DNA of 64,000 nucleotides from the NCBI GenBank assembly GCA_026874595.1, contig CM049320.1:5335464-5399463 (forward strand), in the 5' to 3' direction. Origin of the DNA: Sipunculus nudus. Lineage: Eukaryota; Annelida; Sipuncula; Golfingiida; Sipunculidae. A model generated the notes under the pieces. That model was not told the origin of the DNA. It searched no databases and saw nothing but the letters and a program-made list of their open reading frames with translations. This document shows, one piece after another, positions 1 through 11,934 of this stretch; the stretch's first letter is position 1, and every line of letters begins with the position of its first letter. The translations under genes were made by a program, and so were the position numbers.

Positions 1-120
1 ACTGAAGAGGACCTGTGTAAGTGTTTACACCATAAAAATGTAAGTACAGTTTATAAAGTAGTTAAAACAAACTTTAAAATCTAATAAAGTATAAAGTAGT
101 TTCGCTGTTTACAGCTGTTT

Positions 121-507
121 TTATCCATTAACTGTTGAATCCTGCACTCTCCGTCTTTCCTCTTCCTCGTCCTCTTTTTTGCTGAAATAACTATACATCA
201 AAACAGACGGAAGCATGATCGCAAGGCCTGCCAAGGTGAAGGCCGTTGTCATGGTGAATTCCGGAGACCATCTCAGTGAGGGGTCAGCTTTGAACAACGT
301 CCAGAAGAGGGCGCCAGAGGGCGTGATCAGCGTCTGTACAATAGCGGCGTACACAGCGCCGTCTGCATATCTCATCAGAAGTATCGTGGATATGTTGCCT
401 ACTACGCCACCTAGCGTGAAACCCCAACCTGGTGCAATGACGTCATTGCAGCTTTTATCCATCCCCAAGTGGCATTTCAGGCTGTGCACAAAATCTTCCA
501 GGAAGAC
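121..507 (-). CDS. CRT-like transporter terminal exon (TM8-TM10 and charged tail)
   Basis: It starts after TCCATGCAG in phase 0 and runs 128 residues to TAA at 121-123. It holds the two-cysteine loop, three hydrophobic helices and an acidic/basic C-terminal tail. No AATAAA is visible in the 120 bases left of the stop, so the poly(A) site probably lies outside the window. Confidence 0.83.
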   Translation of the reverse strand, partial: VFLEDFVHSLKCHLGMDKSCNDVIAPGWGFTLGGVVGNISTILLMRYADGAVYAAIVQTLITPSGALFWTLFKADPSLRWSPEFTMTTAFTLAGLAIMLPSVLMYSYFSKKEDEEEERRRVQDSTVNG

Positions 508-3500
508 CTGCATGGAACCGGACTACAATGATAATAATAATGATAATAATAATAATAATAATAATAATAAAATCATCATCATTATTATTATCATCGCAAT
601 CATAATCGTCAGAGTAATAAACACATCTACACCTCTATTACTACTACTACTTCTGCAATTATGTACCTTAGTACTGTTTAATTTTAAAGAAACTATCACA
701 TATTTCGGTCTTCCACGTAAAGTATGAGACAGTCGGTCAACCGGTCGCAAAGAAGTCCCTGCAATGCTGCTTCAATGTTATGTGGAGAGTAGTGGCCGTG
801 ATAAACCACGATGTGTACACGCTGTCTATTTAGATTTAACGGAATTATTAGATGAACCGTACTATGGCCCCTTTTTTGCTGCACAATCTTCTTAAAACAT
901 TAGACAACTATTGACATGTATTGCCAAAGAATGAATACACTAAACGTCTGAAACGATGAAATATTTTGATTACGTCACCTATATACAGACGAAGCACTTG
1001 TTATAGCGGGGAATGGAGCGTATCCTCTGTTCACACCGGAATTTGTTTCAAAATGAATTTCTTTTTCAGATTTTTCTCAACGGACTCATGAAAAAAAGTG
1101 TTAACCAGCTTTTCTGAATCCATTTGCTTTAATCAGATATGTCTCTGTATTTTGCATTAATATAACTATATATCTGAGGCGGAACTATCAAGAACCCATT
1201 TACAAGGGAGAGCACGGAGCCAGGCCAGCATTAATATGATTTGTTTTTGGTTATTCACCCTAAATGGAAATTACTTTTGCCCAACTAGTATATAAGTATC
1301 ATATATCGTGTGATTTTTCCTTGTTTCTACAATGTCCCTTTTCCGACTTATTCGGAGTAAGGGTACAACATCCAGTGCCAAACTAAACTCCTGTTCCGCA
1401 AAGCACATGGAAAGTCTACGCATATTCCCCCTCTTTTTCATATATTACTTGCCGAGTGTCATTTGTCTGTCGCACACACTAGCCTGGGTTTGTCACACTG
1501 CCCGTCTAATCACTTACCTTGCCCACTTGAGGTATAATGTCCGTCCAGAAAAAACCGACAGTCAACAGGAATAAAAACACGGGACACCAGAAGAACAGTC
1601 TCACGGGTATGTCCTGCAAAAGCACTTACTTTACATAACAGTTCATATTGGTGATGTATTTTATTGTTATCATTGTTTCTTGTTTTTTTTCAAAGGATAG
1701 GTCCATGGCCTGTTGGTGGCACTGTCTATTAAATGAGGATGAAGGTATCCATACGATATGAATGATATGTTATAACTCAGCCTTCTGGATTTCAGGTTTA
1801 ATATGCACGGGGTGAGGAATAATCCAGAAGTTATAACCTGTCGTTCAGACATTTGTGCGAATCTCTGAGGTTCTAAAACGAGATATCACCATTATGTTTT
1901 AAGCACCGGCAGGGTTCTATTCGGGGATCTTCAGCTCCAAAGTCCAAAGCATTAACAGTCCGTTCCATCAACCGGTGTCACCTGTTTTTTAGATAAATTT
2001 CTTAATAGTTTACATTTTCCAATAATTTCTTTAGAAATGTACGTGTGGAAGGGACGGCCTAACATGGCAATTAAGAATTTTGAAAAAAATCTCCAGTTTG
2101 CGTTTCACAACTTTGTGGACTCTTTACAATGATCTGTCAGGTCAGATGTCTCTCTGCGTGAGTAGCCATCTTTGTTCTAGCTGGTAATATCTTTACCAGT
2201 GTTTATATGATTATAGACTACCCCTTCCCTCATATACTAAATCTCCCTAGGACCTTCCTACGCCCATATATTCTTCCCATGTTACTCCTGGTCGCCGAAC
2301 TGGTTTTTCCAGGCGAAAGAGGCCGTAGTAGTAATAACACTGAGCAAGACAGTCTCCACTCTCAGGAGGAAGTGACCAACGATGACCAGTACACGCAGTC
2401 AATGCACAAATCTCCGGGCCAACTAAGTTATTAGATAAACTTTACTATGATCCCTTTCACAGACGCAGCTCAATCTTCTAAAAACATTAGACCGCTATTG
2501 AAATATTTTGCTAAAGAATTATATCAGTTTATACCATTGCTGTCTATTGTCCTATTTATTTCCAGAATTAGAATAAAAGACCGAGATCTGCCGTCAATGC
2601 ACAAATTACCAGTAACCTGACCAAATGAGGCACTATGAAGCACTATAAAGGCAATTTGTGCACATTACTGCTAACGGGGAGACGTGCCGCATGATGTAAT
2701 GTTCTCTTGTATTTGTCGTAAATGATCTAATATGTTTATGTTATAAACTACAATTATATTTATTAAATTCAAGCCAAACACCTGTTTCTGCTTCAGATAT
2801 TATATCATTTTTTTTTATCAGGATACTGATGCGGTCGTTAACATTTTTTTTCTTATTTCAATTTATTGGTAGACCGGCGCTGAACCAGGGCCTATACGCA
2901 AAATTTACATTTCTAACCCTACAGCTGTAAACATTAGGTTCAGGACAGCACGGGTTTATCTTTTAGTTCGTGGTGTATATTGTGACGCACTAAATTTCAT
3001 TTTTAATACTCTCCTAAAGTGACATATTTCGTGGAAAGGCTAGACTGAGTGCTTAGATATAAAGGATCGCCTTTGATGTTACGGCTACCCTACCTTGACT
3101 TACGTTTTCTGTCCTGATGACTATTTCCCAAAGAACTGTGGAGTTGCTGACAGGGAGGAAGCCCAAGGCATACACCAAGGGCAATAGAATACGATATGCC
3201 AAGGAAGACGTTGATGTAGTTTCCGTATCCGGTTTAGACTTGTTCATTCCCCATATCTGTGGCTCAAGGCAGATGAACAACCCGATCATCAGAGTTCCAG
3301 TACAAACAAGACGATTAAACGTTGGTACTGTAAACAATATGAGCAAATCATGTTATTAGTAGTAACAAGTACATAAAAGAGGAGATGATTGGAACATACT
3401 GAATCGTTTGAGCCGACTAAATCACCAACATGATGCGGTTCACTTCATCAATATACTAATATTCAACGAACATGACGATACCATCTATAGTTCCACATTA

Positions 3501-4647
3501 TAAACCCTCTTGGTATTCTAATCTAATAGACACAGTATTATGAATGATGAACCTGTCTTGTGCTTAAATTCTGGTCTTCGGGCAGCCCGTATCGGCCATC
3601 GGCCATGTGGGCCTGGAAGAGTTACGGCCCCAACCCTAGGCCAATATGAGTAATTAATATATTAATTACATATGAATACTAGCATTTGCAAATGTCAGAT
3701 ATGGTCATGGTGCGTATTTGAGTCAAGCACTTTAGATAAAAATAAATATTTTGTCTTATTGCGAAATGAGATGGATTTGATCACCAAACTGTGTTACCTC
3801 CGTAAAGGAGGTCAGGAATTTACCAGTGTTCGTTTGTTTATTTGTTGATTTGATTGTCTTTTAGCAGGATTATTTGAAAAAAAATATAGAAGAAATGATA
3901 TGAAAACGATTATGACCTAAATAAATCTTGGTGTTGATCTGGATAAAAGTGCCCTGGTGGAGGCATGCGCTCTACATAGTTTTCCTTTAGTTGAAGAATG
4001 AGACGAGCTCTCATCAGTCAGTTGTATTACAGGAGTTAATTATATAATATTTCTATCATATCAAACTGACCAATAAATATATAAAGTTTTGCTGGAGATA
4101 TCACGATTATTATGTACTTACCTTTTCTCAATATCACGTAACTAAAGATCATCATATACACGACAATCACTGGGAACGTGACAGATTGTAGTACTGGCGG
4201 CGTCCGCACGGGGTCACTGGCGTACCCTAACAGTAAAATATTAAGGGCGACAAGAAAACCAACCACCACACAAAACCGCCACTTTAATCTTGGAAGAAGC
4301 GCCTCCTGGCGGTTAAATGCAACTTTGTAGATAAGCAATAACAGTAATGTAACCACCATTTGCAATAAGGCGGAATAAAAAAGTCCATGGTAAATACTTA
4401 TATTGATTTTATCCAGATAGTCCGAGTACATGGTGAGTGATACAAGGCAAACTGTGAAACCTATTACTGACGTCAGTGCGAGAAACGCGCTCAGAAAGTT
4501 CTTGGACACTTGACACTCTAGAACGGAAACGGTGCTGCTATCTTCCGGGACATTGTGACGTCCGCTTCCTTCGTTCCCCGAGCAGACAACATGGCTGATT
4601 TCCCTAAAGATGGAGTCATCTAGTAGAGGTCGGAGGTCAGTGGCCAT
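121..4647 (-). CDS. CRT-like (chloroquine resistance transporter family) membrane transporter, complete 4-exon gene
   Basis: Four minus-strand exons, 4647-4122, 3327-3104, 1613-1518 and 507-121, join with matching phases (1, 0, 0) and GT-AG borders to give about 410 residues, close to the usual length of this family. About ten hydrophobic segments are visible, as in drug/metabolite-superfamily carriers. Family-like stretches include the SDPVRTPPVLQ loop before TM4, LVCTGTLMIGLFICLEP in TM5, FFWTDIIPQ at the end of TM7, and a late loop with two cysteines (KCHLGMDKSC) before the last membrane segments. The tail is charged (KKEDEEEERRR) and presumably cytosolic. Known relatives are vacuolar or lysosomal exporters of amino acids, peptides or glutathione; substrate and location here are inference. 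The start ATG at 4647 has a good context (GTCATGGCC). A 5'UTR acceptor (TTTCAG) lies at 4669-4674. An SLC35-type carrier is the main alternative. Confidence 0.85.
527..595. repeat. (AAT)n/(ATC)n microsatellite in intron 3 of the transporter
   Basis: Uninterrupted AAT triplets pass into ATC/ATT triplets just upstream (minus sense) of the last exon. The plus-strand ORF across it (Asn and Ile runs) is an artefact of the repeat. Confidence 0.9.
745..945. repeat. Diverged repeat, copy A (intron 3 of the transporter)
   Basis: It shares a TTATTAGATRAAC...TACTATG...CCC core and a TAAAACATTAGAC...CTATTGA block with 2340-2525, in the same order and orientation. The identity of the family is not recognised. 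Confidence 0.5.
1518..1613 (-). CDS. CRT-like transporter exon 3 (TM7), too short for an ORF scan
   Basis: A 96-base, 32-codon exon between acceptor TTTTGCAG and donor GGCAAG|GTAAGT, phase 0 at both ends. It encodes one membrane helix ending in FFWTDIIPQVGK. Found by looking for a phase-0 exon between exon 2 and the terminal exon. Confidence 0.8.
2340..2525. repeat. Diverged repeat, copy B (intron 2 of the transporter)
   Basis: Partner of 745-945, with the same blocks separated by similar distances. The pair suggests a dispersed element or an old local duplication inside the gene. Confidence 0.5.
3104..3327 (-). CDS. CRT-like transporter exon 2 (TM5-TM6)
   Basis: It opens after TTTACAG with two bases that complete the split valine codon, and closes at GAAAAC|GTAAGT. 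It holds 74 full codons. The hydrophobic stretch LLPLVYALGFLPVSNS followed by a charged helix (WEIVIRTEN) fits the mid-protein segment of this family. Confidence 0.82.
3785..3885. repeat. Interspersed repeat fragment (CCTCCGTAAAGGAGG hairpin plus GTTTGTTTATTTG tract)
   Basis: A short inverted repeat, CCTCCGTAAAGGAGG, is followed by a TTTG-rich tract and TTTAGCAGGATTA. This layout recurs in invertebrate interspersed repeats as far as I recall; no second copy was found in this window. Confidence 0.3.
4122..4647 (-). CDS. CRT-like transporter exon 1 (N-terminus, TM1-TM4)
   Basis: The exon codes for 175 residues plus one base and ends at the donor AAAAG|GTAAGT (intron begins at 4121). It starts with an acidic cytosolic leader of about 45 residues followed by four hydrophobic helices. 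Reading past the donor gives an AT-rich tail without family character, which supports the splice. Confidence 0.85.
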
Positions 4648-4679
4648 GACTGCGTGAGTATATCACATCTGAAATAAAG

Positions 4680-5910
4680 ATCAAAGTTAATCTTTATTTT
4701 TTCTTATAGTTATTATATGAAATGTTTTGAGTTACATAAAAATATGAATGAACAGTTATACGAACAGAAATATGTGTGCAGTCTCTTTTAACCTAAATCA
4801 ATTTTATGCTTTACTTAAGACTCGTCATTCCTTCATTATTTTTAATTATTTATCATGTATAACAACTGATTTTAATGTCAAATGTTAAGTGTGCAAGTTT
4901 CAAAGCCATGATAACAAGTGGAGCTAACGACCGAATGTCCTGTCTACCAGTCATTAAGTCACACGTCTACTCTTGCTTGCCGGACTTGGTGTCAAAAGAC
5001 CTTTTCCACCACACTCGTAACATCTGTTGGCAACAATAGACAAATTTACGTTATGTAAACAAAAAGAGACTATTTGCTAAAAGCCCAGGAAGTAAGAAAA
5101 AGAATCCTATCTAATCTGTAGAGGTGGGGTTCCTGTCTGTGTCTATGGCATGTTCCTGCCTTATTAAACAAAACTCTTAATGCTTGCTCTAAGGACCAGA
5201 ACCCAGCAAACGACCGTTGCGTGCATTGCGCATGCTCGTGAAAAAGGTCCAGTAACAGGTTCGGACATCAAGACAACTTTGTTCAACTGAATCCCTAGTT
5301 CACATCCCCAGATGTCCACCATCACTCACACTTAGGCAGCCCGCTAAGGGGGAATTATAAGAATATGTTGGTTGTCTCAGAACAGCCAAGTGGTTTTGGA
5401 TACATGTGGGTTAGGGTCTGTCATTTGATTGAGTTCCACGAGGCATGTCTTACTGTAATCCTCATCAGAACTAACAAACACATTAACTCACACGCACATA
5501 CAAACACCTATACGTTTACCAGTAAAGATCGGCACTGCTCGACTTCTTAGCCGCCAGTGCAACAGATGCATATACGTGGCTTAATTAAGTTACAAAAGCA
5601 AATCTACCGGCAGGTCTCACACAACAGAAGTGTCAATACAACAACAGTTATATAAATGCAACCAAATGGGTGCCGTGACACGGTTGTTGAAGGTAGGGGG
5701 CAAAGGTATTCTGGTTTTTATAGACCTTTACAGCCAAAGGAGTTATTTGCTCATTAAACACGGGACGTGAACATGATTACCTGAGCAAATATGGATATTT
5801 TTGTGTAAAAATATACAAATTTATTTTGGTGGAGGTACCCTTTTCTACATTTTATACTGCTCTATTTTTGTTATGGATCACATTTTATAACCCCAGATAT
5901 CAGGTACGTC
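4680..5910. other. Gene-free stretch upstream of the transporter
   Basis: This is the likely promoter and 5'UTR intron side of the transporter gene. I see no ORF with recognisable content, no clear TATA box and no repeat that I can name. Confidence 0.4.
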
Positions 5911-5913
5911 TTC

Positions 5914-6197
5914 TATAGTCTAGGGGTATAGCGCAGGACTCAGTTCCGGGCGGTCGTGAGTTCAAGGAGGAGCGGTAAGATATTCACGATCGAACCCCAC
6001 CCAGGACGTGCGCTCTGCAGGCTTAATAGAAAGGTTGTACCCCACAACCGTGTATCACTCACAAATGAGTGCGTCTTTGAGAGGTTCCTCGGCGTTATGA
6101 CCCAGTAATGTGGTGATTATACACACCTAGGATCTGCAGGTGCGTTAGACACTGGGGTTGGGTGAAAAAAAAAGAAAAAAAAAAGATAAAAAAAAAC
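5914..6197 (+). mobile_element. tRNA-derived SINE-like element
   Basis: A pol III A-box-like TAGTCTAGGGG at 5916-5926 is followed by a B-box-like GATCGAACC at 5989-5997, then an unrelated body and an A-rich tail (6164-6196). The head-body-tail order is that of a tRNA-derived SINE. The A-to-B spacing is long for a functional tRNA and no cloverleaf closes, so this is not a tRNA gene. No target duplication could be identified. Confidence 0.5.
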
Positions 6198-6825
6198 CCA
6201 GTGCTAACAGCCTGTCACGCAGTTCCAAAAAGAAGTGGAATTCTGCACATGTACATACTTAGCTATATAAGACAAATCAGCGAAAAAAATGGAGGCAATT
6301 GTCTGCAGACCACTGGTTTCTGCTGGGCTGACTGCCTGTGTTTATGACATAGGTAGTGATCAGGTGACACCACCAGCGACTGTTCCCGGTAGTATTCTTT
6401 ATATCGTTATATTCATCATTATTAATATAGTTATTATAGCCTTAATACAACATGTGTAAGAGTTGCTGTAATAGGAATTTTATTTGGAGCAATATGATAA
6501 GCGGAAACTAAAGAGTTATAGGATGGCCGTGGTGGTATAATGTAAGTAGTGATGGTTCAAAAAATTTAAATTATATGTGACAGTTCAAAGTACAGATAGA
6601 ATTAAACAAAAACCTTATCGAAATTGTCTCCTGTTGCGATACTGATTCATTCTAAGGCATTTGTTATGCTTTCGGACTTTTTTTAACGATTTATGCATAA
6701 AGCGATCATGCTTCCGGTGGGGAATGGTTGGAATCTGCTCACAGGTCTATATAAGGAGATGCAAGGCCTTAGACCTGACCCTTTCGACAGCCAGAGGTAA
6801 TTTTCCACTCTCCTTTCTGGAATAA

Positions 6826-7020
6826 ATTTTGTGAATATCAGATACTTCCACGCTGTAAACTCTGTCAAAACTTTGTGAAAATCAAACACACGGTGGAAAC
6901 GTTGTGAAAATTAGGCACACGGTGCAGGTGCAAACTTTATGAAAATTAAGCACTTCCTTGGTGCAAACTTTGTGGCAAGTAGGCAATTATACGATATAAC
7001 CTTTGTGAAAACTTCCTGGA
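6826..7020. repeat. Minisatellite of ~35-47 bp degenerate units
   Basis: About five to six units carry AAACTTTGTGAAAATTA followed by GCAC...CGGTG. Both units and spacers are diverged. Confidence 0.7.
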
Positions 7021-7424
7021 TTAAAATGCAGTGAAAACTGGAACTGTAGTCCTTGTGTACATATATACCTCTTACAGGATCCTAACCCTAACAGCCAGGT
7101 CAGCTCTAGAACAAAGGCGTCCCCTTCCATCAATGAGTCTCTGGCCCTCGTCCGGAAAATACATATTGCCAGAGTAATGGAAAGGAATCCTTTAAATTAA
7201 CTTTTGGCCCATGGGCCAGACTTTGAACTAAAAGAAGGATGTGCTTGCTCAGAAAAAGAAATTATATCTTTAAACCGAACCGCGATGATACTAGGCAGAG
7301 TGCTGTCCTGAAAGATCGCAATCCATTAGCTGTTTCAATTTCTTTTGGCTAACCAGCAGTTTCTATTGGATTATAAGGTATTCTTGCAAAAGCAGATTTT
7401 CCACTTCATCTGCAATCGCTTGAG

Positions 7425-8215
7425 TTAGTTAGCATGTGAAGTTTAAATTTCCTGGGCCTTGCGGTTACAGTTAGCGCCCTGTTAATTACAGATGATAGCT
7501 TCTGGTTTTTTTGCTGCGTCATTCAGATAATATAGGTCACAGTGACACCTTTTTCTTAGAGGACCTATCAGCCTGTGAACTTTGAACTTCCTGGGTTTTA
7601 CATTACGATTTGTATCCTTTTAACATAATGACGGATGGCTCCTGATGTTATCGCTGCATAACACGGAGAATATAGGCCACAGTGACCTACTTTCCGTTCT
7701 CCCAGAGGCACTACCTGGGAGCGTAAGCAAGTAAACCGTTAGTGAAGTTTCTGAGGCTTTCGTTTGTTGCAAATGTATGTGCCATGTTTACATATTGACG
7801 GATGGCAGAAGTAACTCCGACAATATATGTCACGGTCACCTATATTAAGGTTTTCATAGAGGTCATATCAAATTAGTCAGCTTACAAAATTTGAACTTCC
7901 GGAGTCTTGCTGTTATCATTCATGTCCTTCAAATAAATGGCAACTGGTTTTCACTAGATAACTAAGGAAATATAGTTTACAGTGACCTACTTTTTAATTT
8001 CTAAGAGAACCTATTGAGGCAAGTTAACATAGGAACTTTGAACTTCTTAGGTCGTTTGGTTACGATTTGTGCCCTGTTTATATGCTGATCTATGGATTTT
8101 GATGTTTTGACTGCATAACTCATAATCGCCTGCTTTCGTGTTGCCACAGAGAACTAATCAGCATGTGAAGTGTGAACTTCCTGGGCCTTACCGGTTAGAT
8201 TTGTGCCATGGACGA
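7425..8215. repeat. Six-unit ~140-155 bp tandem repeat with AGGTCA-type palindromes
   Basis: Units begin near 7437, 7577, 7735, 7887, 8032 and 8167 with TTTGAACTTCCTGGG-like sequence. They continue with GATTTGTGCCCTGTTTA, GACGGATGG, and a palindromic AGGTCACAGTGACCT-like core followed by AGAGGACCTATC. Cores are seen at 7534-7548, 7674-7688, 7828-7840 and 7976-7989 with increasing decay; the fifth has lost it. No ORF spans the array. Confidence 0.75.
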
Positions 8216-8219
8216 CAGA

Positions 8220-10810
8220 TAAAGAGTGATCCCTATAGTAAGACCACTTTCAGTCAGCTAAGCTAAAGATGTATTCATATGGACTGATTGTTTCTTGGGC
8301 GTTACCGTAGCTCTCCACAATATTTAAACAATATCAGTTCATAACTGATTGAGTGACTGAGGTTGCGGACAGACAAACCAACCAAACAACCAAAGAAACA
8401 TAATACCTCGTCGCCTGGCTGTGGTATCTCTCAGCATTTCCAAGGTCATATTTTCAACCAATTATGTAACTTTGAAACGTAATAAACTTACCCCAAAAGA
8501 GCAGAACTGAATGTCTTCCTTTTCAACAACACAATGGTGTAGGAGTGTTGTAGGAGGAGCACGACACAACGCCCCGTTATTCTTAATCTGTTTATGTGTT
8601 TTCCTTTACAATACATGTGCCTTATCTTTTATCAATTAATCGATATAACGACACGGCGTATGGGCAGAATCGGTGTACACATGGAAAGTGCCTTTGTCCA
8701 TACGGTTGTTACCTGTAAGCAACTAAAGATTGTGTGCCATTTCTTTAAATGATAGATTCAGGAAGTAGTTTACAGTGTCAATGTCCCACAGATTTATTTG
8801 ACCTGATCTATATCAGTTAAGTAGTTAACAAGCTCATAGTCTTGATTTCATTTTCTGACATAAATACCAGACCACTGCTGTGTCTTAACATGAGATAATG
8901 TAAAATTGAATGTAAAGCACAACCGGGAACACATTCGCGTTGTTGAGGTGCATAGAAATTAAGACATTTATTTTTCATGTTATGTACAATGCGCAGTGAG
9001 TAGTTTGGTACGAGCTATTCATTTACGTATTTTTTAAATGTTTGTGTGAGATTTTTTTATAGGAGAGTGTAATAAATCATGATTGATAAGATAGCATGTC
9101 TTGTTATTTCTTGGCAAAAATGGCTTAGTGTTATATGTTCACTGTTATAGGGTTTGTCTATTTGCAAATTTGCCAACAAAAAAAAAAAAAAAAATCATGA
9201 ACGAATTTTGTTAATGCAGTTTTGTGGGATATAGGGTAATAATTAAAAAGAAATCCACCAAGTGCTGAAGGTAACAGGGACCACTATGATATAGTTTTGT
9301 TTAATAGCTTGTTTACCAATGCCAGAAAGGGTAGTCTGTTTATCCCCACCGAGGGCCAGACTCATTCACTGGTATTAGAGGCAGATGTTGTTCGAGCTTT
9401 CGCACCGTGGTAAACATTTGTTTTAGGTACACATGTAATCTCAAACTAATTTCCGCCGCCTGGAGGGTATGTGTTCATCCCCGTTCGTGCGTGTGTGTTT
9501 GTGTGTTTGTTCACAACATAACTTTTGCAGTCATGAACGGGAACTCATAAAAATGTAAAGACATTTTTGTAATGGGCCATTGAAGAATTGACCAGATTTT
9601 GCTGTGGATCCTACACATGCTCCGGATTCAGGAACGCCATCAAGGATTATTTACCAATGTAAAGTCACTTACGACGAATGAATCTTGAAATATGGGTCGA
9701 ATACGTGTACGAAAATACGGTACTCGGATCATCGCGGAGGCTTGCACTCCCTAGAATGCAGATTTGCCGTTTCTACTTAAATCATACAAGAGCTACATGG
9801 CATAGAATTATTCACGTAAAAAACTTCTTAAAGTGGTTAATTTTTAAATTTGACTCAAAATAACAAAAGTCACAAAATCACATAATAAGAACTTTAGCGC
9901 ATTCATTCATTAACCCGATGGTTGCTACGATCACAACAATTTAGTTCAGAAGCACACTTAAATCGGCAACATTATAAATGAAGACTAAATCATACTGGTT
10001 TCTTACGTCACGCACGACCTCGTGGGCGACGATATTCCTTCGATCATATAGCCTCATGTACACGCAACAAAGGCAAAACGGAAAAATTCAAGTAGAAACC
10101 ACGAAATTTGCTCTGATGTCTTGCATGTAACAATTTTTGGATTATTCCAGGTTTCATGCGCAAAAAACACACGACACACGAAGGACTATCAATAATAGCA
10201 ACGTAACTTGCTTATCGGAGGGCTGCCGTTATGCTCATTCAGAAGACAGTGTAACCGACAATCCATATACTTATCTTTTAAAATGCAGTCCCTTTTGTCA
10301 CTCATTTATGTCTAGAAATTCGAGTTGCACAACCTGAAACATTAATGATTTATTTAAGGCGCGAGGTTTCACCGACAACTAAGTAAAATGTACCATTTAT
10401 TTATTTATTATTAAGCCTTAAAGGCTGAGGATTGTAATGAAAATATTATACGTTTTAGATGCAGGGGGAGCACACTTCTACTATGTTTCATATTTCCTGA
10501 GGAAAGGAGTAAATACTCTCTCTTTTACACGGGGGGAGGGGCCATGGGGAGAAATATTAATATCGATTACTCTTCTTTGTTTTAGATGAAAAACACTGAA
10601 TATTGAGGTGAATACGATGAACAAAAGATTATTGGTAAATGTAGTTATTTTTATTACAAAAGAGTATATCTAAATTTTGCTTGAATTACCCAGACTGCGC
10701 ATTCAGACGATTTCATGCATCTCAGGCGATATTTATATTTGTTTTATGGTAGATGGCAATTATGAATGTCCAGCTCTGACATAATATGTGTCCAAGTGTT
10801 GCGTATTGAG
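8220..10810. other. AT-rich gene-free stretch
   Basis: Only short stop-limited frames occur. An A-run lies at 9178-9195 and a GT-rich tract at 9487-9510 after CATCCCCGTTCGTGCG, which resembles an interspersed-repeat start. Nothing else can be supported. Confidence 0.4.
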
Positions 10811-10814
10811 CAAA

Positions 10815-11524
10815 TTATTTAAAAATTGACACAACATCGTCATTGGGTAGGGTTTTCCTTTCGCATATAAATTCGTGTTTTTTAAAATTTATTCTCGTTG
10901 TACCAATAGAAATCACGCGAGGTCGCCAACAGAATCCGGTCCTTCCGGAGCCCATATGTTTTTTCTGGGTCCCATTTCGTGTATCCCACAATTTCCTGAG
11001 GCCTCCACCAAACGAGAGCACGCCGAGCTCCAATTGTCCAGAAACCGACGATGGTGTTGCCACTGGAGCTGACGTCTGCTACAACACAAAGTACCTATGT
11101 TTTATAAATAAAGCTTGAATAAAAGAAAAGTGGAATATGTACCCTTCGCTCTAACGAAGTATGTAAACAGGTAGAGCTTCTGAAAGTATTCTTCCGTATG
11201 CTGTTAAGGTGAGCCTCCCAACAGACGCCCGTAAATGGACATTGGACGCCCGACATAAGACAACCAACAAAAGACACAGGACCATGAGATACGTTTATAC
11301 AGTGAAAAAAAGAAGAACGAACCAGATAGCCGAATGTTTTCATTTCCTCTGATGACATATTCCAGGTGTCTTTGCTCTTTCTGCGTTTCTAAGGAAATAA
11401 GTACCCTTCAGCTCCAAGCACGTCTTTACCGCTTCAGATCAGGCCAGCTTGACATGCTGAAATACGTACCAACTAGTTCTATCTTTATCATACCGAAAAG
11501 GACACCCAAAGCCGACTGCGCAGA
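10815..11524 (-). pseudogene. C-type lectin domain pseudogene (two exons)
   Basis: Exon 11524-11323 and exon 11078-10815 match, exon for exon and phase for phase, the two CTLD exons of the gene at 37.8-39.9 kb. The first exon keeps VGFGCPFR and FQHVKL but has a TGA (11439-11441) at the conserved tryptophan before the first helix, and is 2 bases short, which shifts the frame. The second keeps GLRKDRILLATS and WYNENKF, then a 1-base insertion creates TAA just before the final cysteine block; the block (HEFICERK) is still present in another frame. Acceptors TTTGCAG and GTTGTAG survive; the donor has become GTTCGT. No PAN-like exon was found upstream. This is a dead copy. Confidence 0.8.
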
Positions 11525-11934
11525 CTGCAAAGATACAGATGTATTCATGTTGAATCATGTATTTTGTCATTACATTGACTGACAATCATTAATTTAAGTC
11601 AAAGACTTAATCATTATTCGTTATCAGCTCGCATGCGTACGTTTCTAATAGAAATCAAGACAAATCTTGATTCTTCTAATGACGCATGGAAACAAACTGC
11701 ACCTGGTTTTAATATGTTTATTCATTCAAGAAAAAGCACAAAGCTTTTGCGGCTTTGTGAACAGAAAAAGATTGTCAAAATGAGAAGCGACGCAGGTGAT
11801 CGAATGTGCAACGGAAATAAACAGTTGTTGTTAGCTCATGGTCGACCCAACAGAAAAGATCTGTCATGTGGATCAATAAAATGCCGCACAACTATGGGCT
11901 ATTGTATTTTCAATCTATAAAATGGATTGCATAA

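Noticed and set aside
215-727. 170-residue plus-strand frame
   Set aside because: It lies antisense to the last transporter exon and then runs through the AAT microsatellite; long Asn/Ile runs show it is not a gene.
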